From Iodobacter violaceini (lineage in GTDB: Bacteria > Pseudomonadota > Gammaproteobacteria > Burkholderiales > Chitinibacteraceae): DNA of 64,000 nucleotides. The DNA lies in contig NZ_JAAOLX010000009.1 of NCBI RefSeq assembly GCF_011601265.1, forward strand, positions 105,144 through 169,143, read 5' to 3'. This document shows, piece after piece, positions 10,499 through 20,458 of the stretch. A model generated the notes under the pieces. The model had not been told where the DNA came from. It was given only the letters and a program-made list of their open reading frames with translations, and ran no database searches. The position numbers were made by a program, and so were the translations under genes. The first letter of the stretch is position 1, and each line of letters begins with the position of its first letter.

Positions 10499-11299
10499 TC
10501 AAGACCTTCCCCACACCGCCCTTTCATTAACAAACTGATAGTAGCGCAGCAGCATAATCTGGCCGCGCTTATCCAGGAGTGGCACAGGCACGGGGCCGAA
10601 AGTGGCGGAGCGTCTTACGATTTGCAGGGCGGCTGCATCCAGAGCAGGGTTACCCGATGATTGCTCTAAAGTCAGCGATGCAATATTGCCATCACCATTG
10701 AGCACCAGCCTGAACTGCAAAGTGCCGAACATTGAGCGCCCATATTCATCTTTAGGGAAGTTCATTTGCCCGATTCGCTCTACCTTCTTGCGAATTTGCG
10801 GCTCCCAGATATTAAACAACGCCTGGGTATCCACACTTTGCTGGGCGCGGGTTGCGCCGTTTTCCTGCTGATCTTCTTCTCTTGGCTTTAAATCGGCATA
10901 ACGAGTAATCAGCTCCGCAGGCTTACTACCCGGCTTGCCACTGAGCGCGTCCCCCAAATCAATCTCCACTTCCTTACCTGGCACAGCTTTGGCAGCCACC
11001 TGGCTGGCCGGGCGTGCAGGCACGGAGTAATCTTTTTTCACCACAACTTTAGGCTTCGCTTTCGTCATAACCGGCGGCGGAGTAGGAACAGGCGTGGGTT
11101 CGGGCGTGGGCTTTGGGGCCGGAGCAGGTTTAGGCTGCAATTGCAGCTGAATTTCCTGGCTGCCCGCTTGCTGCGGCAATGCCTTTGGCCCGGCGGCAGG
11201 CAGCAGCAAAAATAAGAGATGCACAAGGATAGAAGCCGCTAAGCCGTACCACAGCCAGGACGAATGTCTTTGATAATCGTGTGATACGGCAATATTCAT
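10499..11299 (-). CDS. TonB-like energy transducer
   Basis: An inner-membrane protein expected to carry proton-motive energy to outer-membrane receptors. From MNIAVSHDYQ it has about 266 residues: a membrane anchor at about 17-34 (GLAASILVHLLFLLLP), a Pro/Lys-rich linker with PAPAPKPTPEPTP, and a C-terminal TonB-type domain (FGTLQFRLVLNGDG, then SGNPALDAAALQIVRRS). The frame is open 10 codons further upstream, but MPRTVFYPSA looks like leader sequence. ExbB/ExbD are not in the window. It is divergent from a ferric-reductase-like gene, consistent with iron uptake. It could also be a TonB-domain protein for another envelope function. Confidence 0.82.
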   Translation of the reverse strand: MNIAVSHDYQRHSSWLWYGLAASILVHLLFLLLPAAGPKALPQQAGSQEIQLQLQPKPAPAPKPTPEPTPVPTPPPVMTKAKPKVVVKKDYSVPARPASQVAAKAVPGKEVEIDLGDALSGKPGSKPAELITRYADLKPREEDQQENGATRAQQSVDTQALFNIWEPQIRKKVERIGQMNFPKDEYGRSMFGTLQFRLVLNGDGNIASLTLEQSSGNPALDAAALQIVRRSATFGPVPVPLLDKRGQIMLLRYYQFVNERAVWGRS

Positions 11300-11468
11300 A
11301 GCGCTCGGATAGAAAACTGTGCGAGGCATTCTACATAAGGCACAGCATGTATGGCAGTAAACTTATTTCATTCTTCAGCCCGCGCGCCATTAATACCCAA
11401 GCGCCTTAAGTTTCAATTCATATTCATAGCGCCCAATAGGGTCATTCATTCAAAGACGAATACGCCCA

Positions 11469-12743
11469 ATGAAACCCTTACCGATACTCTTACTGATCAG
11501 CACCCTGCTCTACAGCCTGTGCAGCTATTTGCAAAACGGTATTCCTGCCAGCTATTGGGATTGGCGACATGAATTAGTGTTGCTCAGCGGCGTGCAGCTA
11601 ATGACGGTGATGTCTGCCGCCATGCTGCTGGCCACCCGCCCCGCCTGGCTGGAAAAACCCCTGCGCGGGCTGGATAAAATGTATGGCCTGCATAAGCAGC
11701 TGGGCATCGCGGCTGGTATTTTGCTGGCATCGCACTGGCTGATTAAATTATCCCCCAAGCTGGTTATGGCGATGGAATGGGCTGCCCCGCGCATCAAACG
11801 CAGTGGCAGCATTAAAGACCCGCTGGTTTCTTTTGCCAAAGATATGGGCGAATGGGCCGCATGGGCCGTGCTGGCGATGGTGATTTTGGCGCTGCTGCGC
11901 GCCGTGCCTTACCGCTTTTGGCGCAAAGTGCATAAGCTATTTGCACCGCTGTTTTTAATGGGCGCGTTTCACGGCCTGATCCTTATGCCACGCAGCATGT
12001 GGCTGACGCCTGTGGGCGCACTGATGGCGGCGCTGCTGATAAGCGGATCAATCTGCGCGGTGTATTCACTGCTCGGCAAAATCGGCAAAAGCCGCCAGGT
12101 AAATGGCCACATCAGCCAGATCACCCCACTACCCGCCAATCAGCTGGAAGTAATTTGCCAGATGAACAGCAACTGGCCCGGCCACCAGGCAGGCCAGTTT
12201 GCCCTGGTCAGCTTTAATCCAGGCGAAGGCGCACACCCCTACACCATCGCCTCGGCCCCGCGCCAAAATGGCGAGCTGCGCTTTATTATTAAAGCGCTGG
12301 GCGATTACACCCGCACCCTGGCCCAGGATTTAAAAGTGGGCGGCGCAGTAACAACAGAAGGCCCTTACGGCTGCTTTGATGGCGGGGCCAACAGCCCCCG
12401 CCAGGCATGGATAGCAGGCGGCATCGGCGTAACGCCCTTTTTAGCATGGCTGGAAAGCCCGGATTTTAAAGGCCAGCAAATCGACTTTTACTACTGCGTA
12501 AAAAGCGCCAAAGATGCCGCCCGCCTGGCAGAAATCCAGGCCGCCTGCCAGGCCAAAAACCTGCACCTGCACCTGATAGAAAGCGACGCCGGCCAGCGCC
12601 TGAATATCGCCGAAATCCAGGCAGAAACACTCGGCGATATCTGGTACTGCGGCCCGCAAAGCCTGGGCAAAGCCATCGCCCAGCACCTGGCCCAAATGAG
12701 CAAACCACCGCGCTTTCACCACGAAGCATTTGCCATGCGCTAA
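11469..12743 (+). CDS. Ferric-reductase-like transmembrane flavoprotein
   Basis: 424 residues. The N-terminal half is a membrane domain with about six segments and histidines placed for haem (GLHKQLGIAAGILLASHWL; KVHKLFAPLFLMGAFHGL). The C-terminal half is an FAD/NAD(P) reductase: FAD motif HPYTIASAP, nucleotide motif GGIGVTPFLAW and a late WYCGPQSL. The family moves electrons from NAD(P)H across the inner membrane to ferric chelates or other acceptors. It is divergent from the TonB-like gene, so an iron role is plausible. The substrate is not visible. Confidence 0.88.
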   Translation: MKPLPILLLISTLLYSLCSYLQNGIPASYWDWRHELVLLSGVQLMTVMSAAMLLATRPAWLEKPLRGLDKMYGLHKQLGIAAGILLASHWLIKLSPKLVMAMEWAAPRIKRSGSIKDPLVSFAKDMGEWAAWAVLAMVILALLRAVPYRFWRKVHKLFAPLFLMGAFHGLILMPRSMWLTPVGALMAALLISGSICAVYSLLGKIGKSRQVNGHISQITPLPANQLEVICQMNSNWPGHQAGQFALVSFNPGEGAHPYTIASAPRQNGELRFIIKALGDYTRTLAQDLKVGGAVTTEGPYGCFDGGANSPRQAWIAGGIGVTPFLAWLESPDFKGQQIDFYYCVKSAKDAARLAEIQAACQAKNLHLHLIESDAGQRLNIAEIQAETLGDIWYCGPQSLGKAIAQHLAQMSKPPRFHHEAFAMR

Positions 12744-12782
12744 AGATACGGCTTGAAACACCCAGGCTTTTGCCCCTGGCCT

Positions 12783-12860
12783 ATCCCTTAGTAAAAGGAG
12801 ATTAAGGCCATTGCCATTCACTTTAGTGATTTTGACTTTAGCCTCCCCCTTAGTAAAAGG
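12783..12860. repeat. CCTCCCCCTTAGTAAAAGGGGGA interspersed repeat
   Basis: Two nested short copies: CCCTTAGTAAAAGGAG near 12785, and the fuller CCTCCCCCTTAGTAAAAGG with GGGATTGAGG at about 12842. The same family occurs near 9491, 29726 and 36601. Confidence 0.65.
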
Positions 12861-12996
12861 GGGATTGAGGGAGATTTGCTTTTGAATCAGCTTTCGCCCT
12901 TTTATCAAAAGAGGCAGCGCCAAATCCCCGAGTGCATTTGTCGGCGATCCGGCTATACCGGCGGGCATACAAACCGCTCCTCTTACGCACCGCCGC

Positions 12997-13293
12997 TCAA
13001 CGCCAGCGCAGCAAAACCCACACCAAAGCCGCGCAATTCACCAGCACCGTGGCCCAAAAAACCCGCAAAAACGCAGTCTTTTTAGATTTATGCCTGAGCA
13101 CCCGCTGCGCCAGCAAAGCCCCAGGCCAGCCCCCCAACAGCGCCAGCAAATGCAAAGTGCGCTCCTCTGTACGCCAGCGATCATTCCTGGCGGCGGATTT
13201 ATCCAGCGCGTAAGCAATAAAAGCCACAATGCTCACAGCCAAATAGCCGCCTGCAATCCACCACGGCCAATTGCCCCCATCAAAAAACACCAT
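12997..13293 (-). CDS. DUF1294 small membrane protein
   Basis: 98 residues. The DUF1294 pattern is clear: an aromatic-rich first membrane segment, AYALDKSAAR, WRTEERTLH, GGWPGALLAQ and RHKSKKTAFLRVFW, then a second hydrophobic segment. Function is unknown; the domain is sometimes fused to a cold-shock domain. The frame is open to 13371, but the ATG at 13293 is preceded by AGGGAG at good spacing, while the earlier ATGs lack a ribosome-binding site. It ends the ordinary block before the CRISPR array. Confidence 0.82.
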   Translation of the reverse strand: MVFFDGGNWPWWIAGGYLAVSIVAFIAYALDKSAARNDRWRTEERTLHLLALLGGWPGALLAQRVLRHKSKKTAFLRVFWATVLVNCAALVWVLLRWR

Positions 13294-13461
13294 CCCAACT
13301 CCCTGCTTACGAGGCATATATAACTGCTGAATGAAAGGCGCAAGGGTAACTACATTTTGTAAGCCGAGCAAAAATCATTCCTTTCCAAACATGCTGTATA
13401 TCAATCCCAATACCAAAACCCGTTTCTCTAAACAACGAATGCAAGCCAATTCCACGACATA

Positions 13462-16369
13462 TTTCTGATCTGCCTGTGCGGCAGTGAACGACATCCCCGT
13501 TTAAATCGGGTGACAGATCGCTTTCTGAGCTGCCTGTGCGGCAGTGAACGTTGATAATTGGTTGCGAACTCGGCAAAGTGTTTTCTGAGCTGCCTGTGCG
13601 GCAGTGAACTTGTGGGCGTGGGATCAAAGACTTCGGGTGTATTTCTGAGCTGCCTGTGCGGCAGTGAACCCGGGGGCGTCGGGCGGATTACCTGTGTTTT
13701 CTTTCTGAGCTGCCTGTGCGGCAGTGAACGGCGCAAGCCAAGTGCAGGCTGATTGGGACAATTTCTGAGCTGCCTGTGCGGCAGTGAACTAGCTGTAACG
13801 CTCGATACTGTAATCGATATATTTCTGAGCTGCCTGTGCGGCAGTGAACAGCCGCCAATGGCAGCGCTTTGTAAGTCGGCCTTTCTGAGCTGCCTGTGCG
13901 GCAGTGAACCACAAGAGGAGCTGGAAGCTTTGCCTTGTGTTTTTCTGAGCTGCCTGTGCGGCAGTGAACCTTGATTTCGTCGATGCTGCGCTGATTTATT
14001 TTTTCTGAGCTGCCTGTGCGGCAGTGAACGAGTACAAAATGCACCATTTCAACCCGCTCAGTTTCTGAGCTGCCTGTGCGGCAGTGAACCGCATGGCCGG
14101 CAATTCTGTCTGCCCGCCACTTTTCTGAGCTGCCTGTGCGGCAGTGAACAAGGAGGGGGTAATCAGATGGCACTAGGCTGTTTTCTGAGCTGCCTGTGCG
14201 GCAGTGAACGTCAATGCGGGGTAGCATGCTACCCGTTGATTTTTCTGAGCTGCCTGTGCGGCAGTGAACCCCATATGCGTAAGTCTTCGGGCGAAATTTC
14301 GTTTCTGAGCTGCCTGTGCGGCAGTGAACATGACGACGACGAAGGCAGCAGCGGCGGGGCTTTTCTGAGCTGCCTGTGCGGCAGTGAACCTGACTTACGA
14401 CCGGCTAGGCCGCCCCTTGGCTTTCTGAGCTGCCTGTGCGGCAGTGAACCATTAGCTTTGGGGTGGTTCGCATAGCGCCTATTTCTGAGCTGCCTGTGCG
14501 GCAGTGAACTATATTGGATCAGATGGTTTGCACTTGAATACTTTCTGAGCTGCCTGTGCGGCAGTGAACGGTACGCCGATGGGTGACTTTATGGCTGCCG
14601 TTTTCTGAGCTGCCTGTGCGGCAGTGAACGCGCTGCGCTGTCGTAAAGCCACGGGCCTGCATTTCTGAGCTGCCTGTGCGGCAGTGAACCTTAAGCGCTT
14701 CGGCTTATGGATTCGCCTTTATTTCTGAGCTGCCTGTGCGGCAGTGAACGCGGAGGGTGCTGGTGCGGCGCAGGTAGCTCATTTCTGAGCTGCCTGTGCG
14801 GCAGTGAACAAATCAGAGTAGTTTTTCTGGAAAACAGCATCTTTCTGAGCTGCCTGTGCGGCAGTGAACGAAATTGGCCGGGGCATGAGCGTATTGGTAT
14901 CTTTCTGAGCTGCCTGTGCGGCAGTGAACGCCCCGGCCATTACCTAAGCTTCGGCCATTGTTTTCTGAGCTGCCTGTGCGGCAGTGAACCCTTCAGTGAG
15001 CATACGGGCGGCTTCCGTGCTTTTCTGAGCTGCCTGTGCGGCAGTGAACGATGCGATCAACAATAAGAGTTATTACTTGGCTTTCTGAGCTGCCTGTGCG
15101 GCAGTGAACAATGCTGAAAAAACCATTTCAAGGGCGGGCATTTTCTGAGCTGCCTGTGCGGCAGTGAACCTGTTATCGATACGCTAAAATCCTCAGTTGC
15201 TTTTCTGAGCTGCCTGTGCGGCAGTGAACGTTAATTGGGCGAGTGTGGCTGATGATGTTGTTTTCTGAGCTGCCTGTGCGGCAGTGAACGATTGCGGAGA
15301 AGTAAATGTAACAGGCAGTCCTTTCTGAGCTGCCTGTGCGGCAGTGAACTTGGATGACAGACCTGCTGCAGTCAAGCTCAGTTTCTGAGCTGCCTGTGCG
15401 GCAGTGAACCCTAAAAGCGATACCTCCGCGCAGCTTTAAAGTTTCTGAGCTGCCTGTGCGGCAGTGAACTGGTATTGATATCGCCGCTGGAACCAGTGCC
15501 TTTTCTGAGCTGCCTGTGCGGCAGTGAACTTCAGCATACAGGTGAAAACAATATCCCATTATTTCTGAGCTGCCTGTGCGGCAGTGAACTGGATTTACGC
15601 CGGATCACCACTTCCCCGCTTTTTCTGAGCTGCCTGTGCGGCAGTGAACAAACAATTCTCAAATCTAAAAGATGAATTTGCTTTCTGAGCTGCCTGTGCG
15701 GCAGTGAACCTAGCAGGGCTATTTTGACGCATCCAGCTTTCTTTCTGAGCTGCCTGTGCGGCAGTGAACTCGCATTTCCAGGCGACTGGCCGGGCGTTCA
15801 TTTTCTGAGCTGCCTGTGCGGCAGTGAACTTATCCAAGGCAGCCGCTGAGCTGCGCCGCTTTTTCTGAGCTGCCTGTGCGGCAGTGAACGTAAGCGGCTG
15901 GCCAGCTGCAAATTGCGCTTTTTTCTGAGCTGCCTGTGCGGCAGTGAACTGCGACCATGAGTCAGGACGAATTTTCATGCATTTCTGAGCTGCCTGTGCG
16001 GCAGTGAACGCCACCTACCACGGGCGCAGTGCGGTGAAATGTTTCTGAGCTGCCTGTGCGGCAGTGAACTCCTAAACAAGCCAAGTGTCTGGGCTGCCAT
16101 TTTTCTGAGCTGCCTGTGCGGCAGTGAACCATGATATCCAACATGTGCAAGAGCATCCTCATTTCTGAGCTGCCTGTGCGGCAGTGAACGGCGCTTTCGC
16201 GCAATGCAAAAAGCCCGTCTCTTTCTGAGCTGCCTGTGCGGCAGTGAACGCCGATTTGGTAGACCTGTACGGCCTGCCCAATTTCTGAGCTGCCTGTGCG
16301 GCAGTGAACGAGCGGGGGGAACTCAATTACTGGCGCGGTGATTTCTGAGCTGCCTGTGCGGCAGTGAAC
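13462..16369 (-). CRISPR. Type I-F CRISPR array: 49 repeats, 48 spacers
   Basis: The 28-bp repeat, read on the minus strand, runs GTTCACTGCC-GCACA-GGCAG-CTCAGAAA. Its CTGCC/GGCAG stem and last eight bases are those of the Cas6f-generated 5' handle. The period is exactly 60 bp from first to last unit, so all 48 spacers are 32 bp. The leftmost repeat (13462-13489) has one change (GATC for GAGC on the plus strand); the others look identical. A degenerate terminal repeat marks the trailer end, so transcription runs leftward from a leader at 16370-16498. I saw no duplicated spacer and no match to other parts of this window, but I did not compare exhaustively. Confidence 0.99.
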
Positions 16370-16498
16370 AGTTGTTATTTAAACACATGTCTTTCATTGT
16401 TAAAGAACTTCCCTGCTTTCTCCCAAAAAACCCTTAATTTCACCCGCCCTTACAACCCATTTAAAATCAAAGAGTTACAAAAGCAGGTAAAAAGAGGG
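16370..16498 (-). promoter_or_regulatory. CRISPR leader
   Basis: 129 AT-rich bases between the cas6f stop and the first (newest) repeat. It should hold the array promoter and the integration signals for Cas1-Cas2/3. It contains a perfect IHF consensus match at 16465-16477. Confidence 0.8.
16465..16477 (+). promoter_or_regulatory. Putative IHF site in the CRISPR leader
   Basis: AATCAAAGAGTTA fits the IHF consensus WATCAANNNNTTR at every fixed position. It lies about 95 bases from the leader-proximal repeat. IHF bending of the leader is known to guide spacer integration in type I-F and I-E systems. Confidence 0.6.
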
Positions 16499-17053
16499 TT
16501 AAAAAACGGGAATGGTCGCTACAGGGCTTAGACCATAATCGCTGAATGTGCCTGCTACCGCTTCAGCTTGCAAAGGGCCTTGCTGGATAAAGAGGCAAAA
16601 CGATTGGGCAGTAGAATTACTTTTCATTTGAATAAAGGGCAACTTCAGCCTTGCTTCATTCGCAAATGAAATACGTTCTAGCGCCTCTTGCTCACTTAGC
16701 CTGCCATTACGGACTGATCTGCGGCGCAGGCGTTCGGCACTGCTTTTTGCTTGCACTCTTTTAACCACCCTATGCTTTGCACTGGCAGGCACAGATAAAA
16801 TGGCACTGGCTGTGGTGTAATCCCTCAGGCCTTTTAACCAGCTTTCTGCCATCAACTGCTCCAGCGCAGCGTGCTTGCCATGCAGCCGCAAGATGGGGCC
16901 CAAGGTTTTATCTGCCAGCGGAAAGCTCACCCCAATCTGCCCCTGCCCTACATCGGCCAAGGCGCGGTGCAGCTTGGCAAACAGGGCATTAAACAAGGTG
17001 GCCACCTCAAACTCGGGGTCGGGCAGCACCTTAATTTCCAGGTAGTGATCCAT
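16499..17053 (-). CDS. cas6f: CRISPR endoribonuclease Cas6f (Csy4)
   Basis: Cuts the pre-crRNA at the base of the repeat hairpin and stays bound to the 3' stem in the Csy complex. 184 residues, the normal size. The start MDHYLEIKVLPDPEF is typical, and catalytic His29 falls exactly where expected (KLHRAL). A basic arginine-rich helix for hairpin binding is visible at about 99-118 (RVVKRVQAKSSAERLRRRS). The conserved end GLSPVATIPVF is present. It is the last gene of the cas operon, 9 bases after csy3 and next to the leader. Confidence 0.97.
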   Translation of the reverse strand: MDHYLEIKVLPDPEFEVATLFNALFAKLHRALADVGQGQIGVSFPLADKTLGPILRLHGKHAALEQLMAESWLKGLRDYTTASAILSVPASAKHRVVKRVQAKSSAERLRRRSVRNGRLSEQEALERISFANEARLKLPFIQMKSNSTAQSFCLFIQQGPLQAEAVAGTFSDYGLSPVATIPVF

Positions 17054-17062
17054 GCCAGCCCC

Positions 17063-18076
17063 TTAACCCGCTTCACCAAAGACACCACCGCGTACCAAGG
17101 TGGCGATCACATAATGCTGCTGCTCTGCAGCAGGCACTTCGCCTTTGATAATCCACGCATCTAATAGATTGTAAAAATCCTTTTTAACTCTTGGCTGGCG
17201 ATAGGCTTTGCCACGACTAGTCACCGAGCCGTAGGGCTCTACCGCAATTGGGCCTAATTCTTCTGAATCAGGGTACCAGGTATCAATAGTGCGTAAGGCA
17301 TTGCCAATTTTCTGCGAATGCATGGCCGCCACTTCATTCACTTTATAAAGATATTTGCTTTTAGTGCTATCGCGCCCTCCATCTAAAACCAGCTCTTGTG
17401 ATGGAAATACTTCTTGGCCCGCGCCAAGGCGTACAAAGCCTTCTACTTGTAAAAATGCAAATGACTGGCCCATTAGCCCAAGGCGAATCACTTCAGCCAA
17501 TTCGGCTAAATCGCCAGTTGGCTGAGTAAACTCACGTAAATTAAAATCCTGGCTATTAAATACCCAAGTGGTTTTTTTATTGTCAGCTTGATGCGTTACC
17601 CGCACTTCAACCGATTCTGCACCCACCCGATTGCGCCACAAGAAACGGCCATTGGCGATATTTTCTGCATAGCGCGCGGCCAGCTCGGTAAATTGGTGCT
17701 CGGCAATATAGGCATTAATCTTTTTAGCCAGCTCGGCTTGATATTCCTGATCATTACACGCCGATGGCAAAACCAAATTACCCAATACACGCAGGGTAAA
17801 GCTCACTTTTAAGGTGTCTGCATCAAAAGGCAATGCAGCCATATCAACGCGCTGTAAATTAGCTTTTTGAATCTCGGCATCTAATTTAGCAGGATCGCTG
17901 GCCACAGCATTTTTAAGCCGGTTAGATATCGTGCCACGCACATCTTTGCTTAGAATTGCCAATGCAGGCCACTGCCCACTTATTGCCCGCTCTTCCCATT
18001 TGCCCGCGTGCATTACCGCATCAGAATTAGATAACTTGCGCTCAAATGCCAATACAGAAGCTGTTTTAATTGCCAT
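17063..18076 (-). CDS. csy3: Type I-F backbone protein Csy3 (Cas7f)
   Basis: Six copies form the helical backbone that holds the spacer part of the crRNA. 337 residues. Family hallmarks are the start [47 protein letters not shown] and the end [11 protein letters not shown]. The gene follows csy2 after 12 bases and precedes cas6f by 9, consistent with one transcript. Confidence 0.97.
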   Translation of the reverse strand: MAIKTASVLAFERKLSNSDAVMHAGKWEERAISGQWPALAILSKDVRGTISNRLKNAVASDPAKLDAEIQKANLQRVDMAALPFDADTLKVSFTLRVLGNLVLPSACNDQEYQAELAKKINAYIAEHQFTELAARYAENIANGRFLWRNRVGAESVEVRVTHQADNKKTTWVFNSQDFNLREFTQPTGDLAELAEVIRLGLMGQSFAFLQVEGFVRLGAGQEVFPSQELVLDGGRDSTKSKYLYKVNEVAAMHSQKIGNALRTIDTWYPDSEELGPIAVEPYGSVTSRGKAYRQPRVKKDFYNLLDAWIIKGEVPAAEQQHYVIATLVRGGVFGEAG

Positions 18077-18088
18077 GGTCTATTTTCC

Positions 18089-19054
18089 TTATTGAGTTGA
18101 TTTCGCAGGTTGATATAGGTTTTTGCATAGATAGGCTTCATCGGTACATTGATAACGCCAAATCAGTGATTCAATTTCATGAATACGGTGCGGGCTAATC
18201 CATTGCCCTATCGAATAGGCTGATTCAACAAAACGAAATGGCGTATTGGCATCCCTTGCACTTGCCACTTCGCCTTGAGCATAGAGCGGTGAAATTGCGT
18301 GATAGCCCATGCTAATTGGCACTAAATACCCAGAAGCAGGCTTAGGTATGCGTTGCCAGGAGGCTTTGCTTTCCTCATTTGGATTATCTTCTGTGCTAAT
18401 GGCTTGGTATTTCAGTGCAGAAAAATCCAACCATGCATCAATTAAATCGGCATCTGGATTGCTCGCTTGCAAAGCCTGATGGTGGGCTTGCAATACATCA
18501 GGCCGATTAACCAAAGCAAAGCCAGGCAATAATCTTAATAATTGTTTGCGATTAAATTGGTCGCGCTTTTCAATATCTTGAGGAATTTCAGCAAACTGTA
18601 CTTGTTTAATGCTTTGAATTGTTCCTCCAGCCAATCTTTGCATCAGCACTTTTTGAGTAAGATATTGCTCTAGCCAGGCAATATCGCCCTTCGTGCTGCC
18701 CGTATCAAAATCAAAATCGTAGCTGGTGAAATCGCATTCAATCAGTAAAGAAACATCCATACTCATGCGGGCTTCTTCGTTAAAAGCGGCCGTTTTAGCT
18801 TCTTTGGTCAATGGATTACGCGTCAATGCAAATACATAATCACCCCAGCCTGCGGGTTGATAAGCCTGCACCGCATGCTGATGGCAAATCACTGCGCAGC
18901 CACCCAAAACTAAGCCATGATCTTTTTGCAAAGTTCTGGATAGCGCATGGGTAAAACCCAAAAAATTGCTAATCGCGGGGAAACCATAAGTAAGGCCTGC
19001 AATGGCATTGGCATTTTTTACGGATAAATGGTGCAATATAATGAGTGATTTCAT
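18089..19054 (-). CDS. csy2: Type I-F complex protein Csy2 (Cas5f)
   Basis: Pairs with Csy1 at the 5' handle of the crRNA. 321 residues, with the conserved opening LHHLSVKNANAIAGLTYGFP and FLGFTHALSR, a central HHQALQASNPDADLIDAWLDF and a C-terminal FRFVESAYSIGQW. The start codon overlaps the csy1 stop (TAATG), which implies translational coupling. Confidence 0.96.
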   Translation of the reverse strand: MKSLIILHHLSVKNANAIAGLTYGFPAISNFLGFTHALSRTLQKDHGLVLGGCAVICHQHAVQAYQPAGWGDYVFALTRNPLTKEAKTAAFNEEARMSMDVSLLIECDFTSYDFDFDTGSTKGDIAWLEQYLTQKVLMQRLAGGTIQSIKQVQFAEIPQDIEKRDQFNRKQLLRLLPGFALVNRPDVLQAHHQALQASNPDADLIDAWLDFSALKYQAISTEDNPNEESKASWQRIPKPASGYLVPISMGYHAISPLYAQGEVASARDANTPFRFVESAYSIGQWISPHRIHEIESLIWRYQCTDEAYLCKNLYQPAKSTQ

Positions 19055-20376
19055 TAGGCTATTTCCTCCTGACCAACACCCAAATCAAAACGCAAACGAA
19101 CCAGTTTTTCTTCTAAGGTTTTAGACCAAACCTTATGCTCTACATCTTTCATCAATAATTTGTCATCCATCAGCTTAAAATTAAGCCAGCTGGCAAATTG
19201 ATTGGCGACATCGCTTTGCCAATCCTTAGCTGCGTAATCGGCCTTAAAAGCCGCATCCCACTGCCCGCGCCAAGGGTCCAGCCATAATTGCTCGGCTTTA
19301 CTTAATTGAGATAAAGCGCTCCAGCAGCGGAATTCTTCCTGCTCACCCAATTGCTGAATTTCTGCGGCAAATTGCAATAGTGATTCAATCAAATCATCCA
19401 CAAACGCGGCCCGCCGATCACGGCGAGGCTTGGTGCTATCCAGCTCTTTAATACTTAATAAATATTCTTTGAATACTCTTGAAATACGGCGAGTGCGCCA
19501 ACTATATTCACGCCAAAATGCATCTTTTTTATCTGCAGGCGGCTTCGCTTTTTTATCCCAAACAGGCGGGCGGCAAGAAAGTAAAAATGCTTGTCCACGG
19601 CGGCCACTGTTAAGCAAACTAATATTTTGAGGCTTAGTTCCTCCGTAAGTTTGCACAGCCACATTGAGATAATCGACTGTAATTTGCTCGCTAAATTTCT
19701 CTTCCCGTTTAAGCTTACGTACCGCCTTAGCATCTTCCGAATAACGGCTGGCAACGATCCGCTCATGTAATGCTTGAGCAAGGGCAGACGAAAATAGCGG
19801 GCTAATCAGGTGATAGCTATCGCTGGCTACAGGAAAATAAAGCTGCTTAGCCAGTGCATGCGATCGCAATTCTTTTACCGATAAAGCCAACTTAAAACCT
19901 TGTAACCACTCGGCCAGTTGGGCTTCGTCAGAGGTAAAAGGCTGTAAGGAAGACACATCATCTTGTGCAAGCTGATTGGCTAAAGTAACACCACCCACGG
20001 CCAGCTGCAGTAAGCCTGCTACATCTAAAGCCGCCGCATTCCCCACCACATCAATGGCTGGGGCTTGCAGGGTAGCAGTGCAAAGATAGGGCCATGCTTG
20101 CTTGGAGTCTGCAATATAAACGCTACTGCCCTTGGCATCGCTATGGGTAAATTTGGGTGGGTGAGTCGCAAAACTTATTTGCTTTGCACGAATAGCTGCA
20201 TCCGAAAGCCATGCATTCACGCCGTATTTAGCTGCCTCATCCAAGCGCTGCTTGGCCAGATTCTCCACCTGCTCTGGCGACTCTTTTTTCTGAGCATCTT
20301 TATCAAGCTTCTCCAGGCGAGTATCAGCTCGCCCCTGGATGTAGTTTTTTATGAGGTCAGACATGGTGTTATTCAT
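19054..20376 (-). CDS. csy1: Type I-F large subunit Csy1 (Cas8f)
   Basis: The subunit that recognises the PAM (a GG/CC dinucleotide in known I-F systems) and starts DNA unwinding. About 440 residues. Recognisable parts are the N-terminal IKNYIQGRADTRLEKL, ATHPPKFTHSDAKGSSVY, NISLLNSGRRGQAFLLSC and a C-terminal helical part. A TTG start at 20388 would overlap the GGGAGG ribosome-binding site. I therefore place the start at the ATG giving MNNTMSDLIKNYI, five bases behind that site. Confidence 0.95.
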   Translation of the reverse strand: MNNTMSDLIKNYIQGRADTRLEKLDKDAQKKESPEQVENLAKQRLDEAAKYGVNAWLSDAAIRAKQISFATHPPKFTHSDAKGSSVYIADSKQAWPYLCTATLQAPAIDVVGNAAALDVAGLLQLAVGGVTLANQLAQDDVSSLQPFTSDEAQLAEWLQGFKLALSVKELRSHALAKQLYFPVASDSYHLISPLFSSALAQALHERIVASRYSEDAKAVRKLKREEKFSEQITVDYLNVAVQTYGGTKPQNISLLNSGRRGQAFLLSCRPPVWDKKAKPPADKKDAFWREYSWRTRRISRVFKEYLLSIKELDSTKPRRDRRAAFVDDLIESLLQFAAEIQQLGEQEEFRCWSALSQLSKAEQLWLDPWRGQWDAAFKADYAAKDWQSDVANQFASWLNFKLMDDKLLMKDVEHKVWSKTLEEKLVRLRFDLGVGQEEIA

Positions 20377-20458
20377 ACTCCCTCCCAATATTTTTAATTC
20401 TTACATTATGCTTGTTATTTAATTCAATTAATACAAAGATTTACTAAGATATTTCTGA

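Noticed and set aside
12441..12968. 175-residue frame on the minus strand over the ferric reductase gene
   Set aside because: Its main part is antisense to a clear flavoprotein; the rest is repeat sequence.
13428..16204. Long open frames through the CRISPR array that encode repeated CLCGSE- or VHCRTGSSE-like peptides
   Set aside because: They arise because the 60-bp period is a multiple of three; each is the repeat read as protein, with no start signals.
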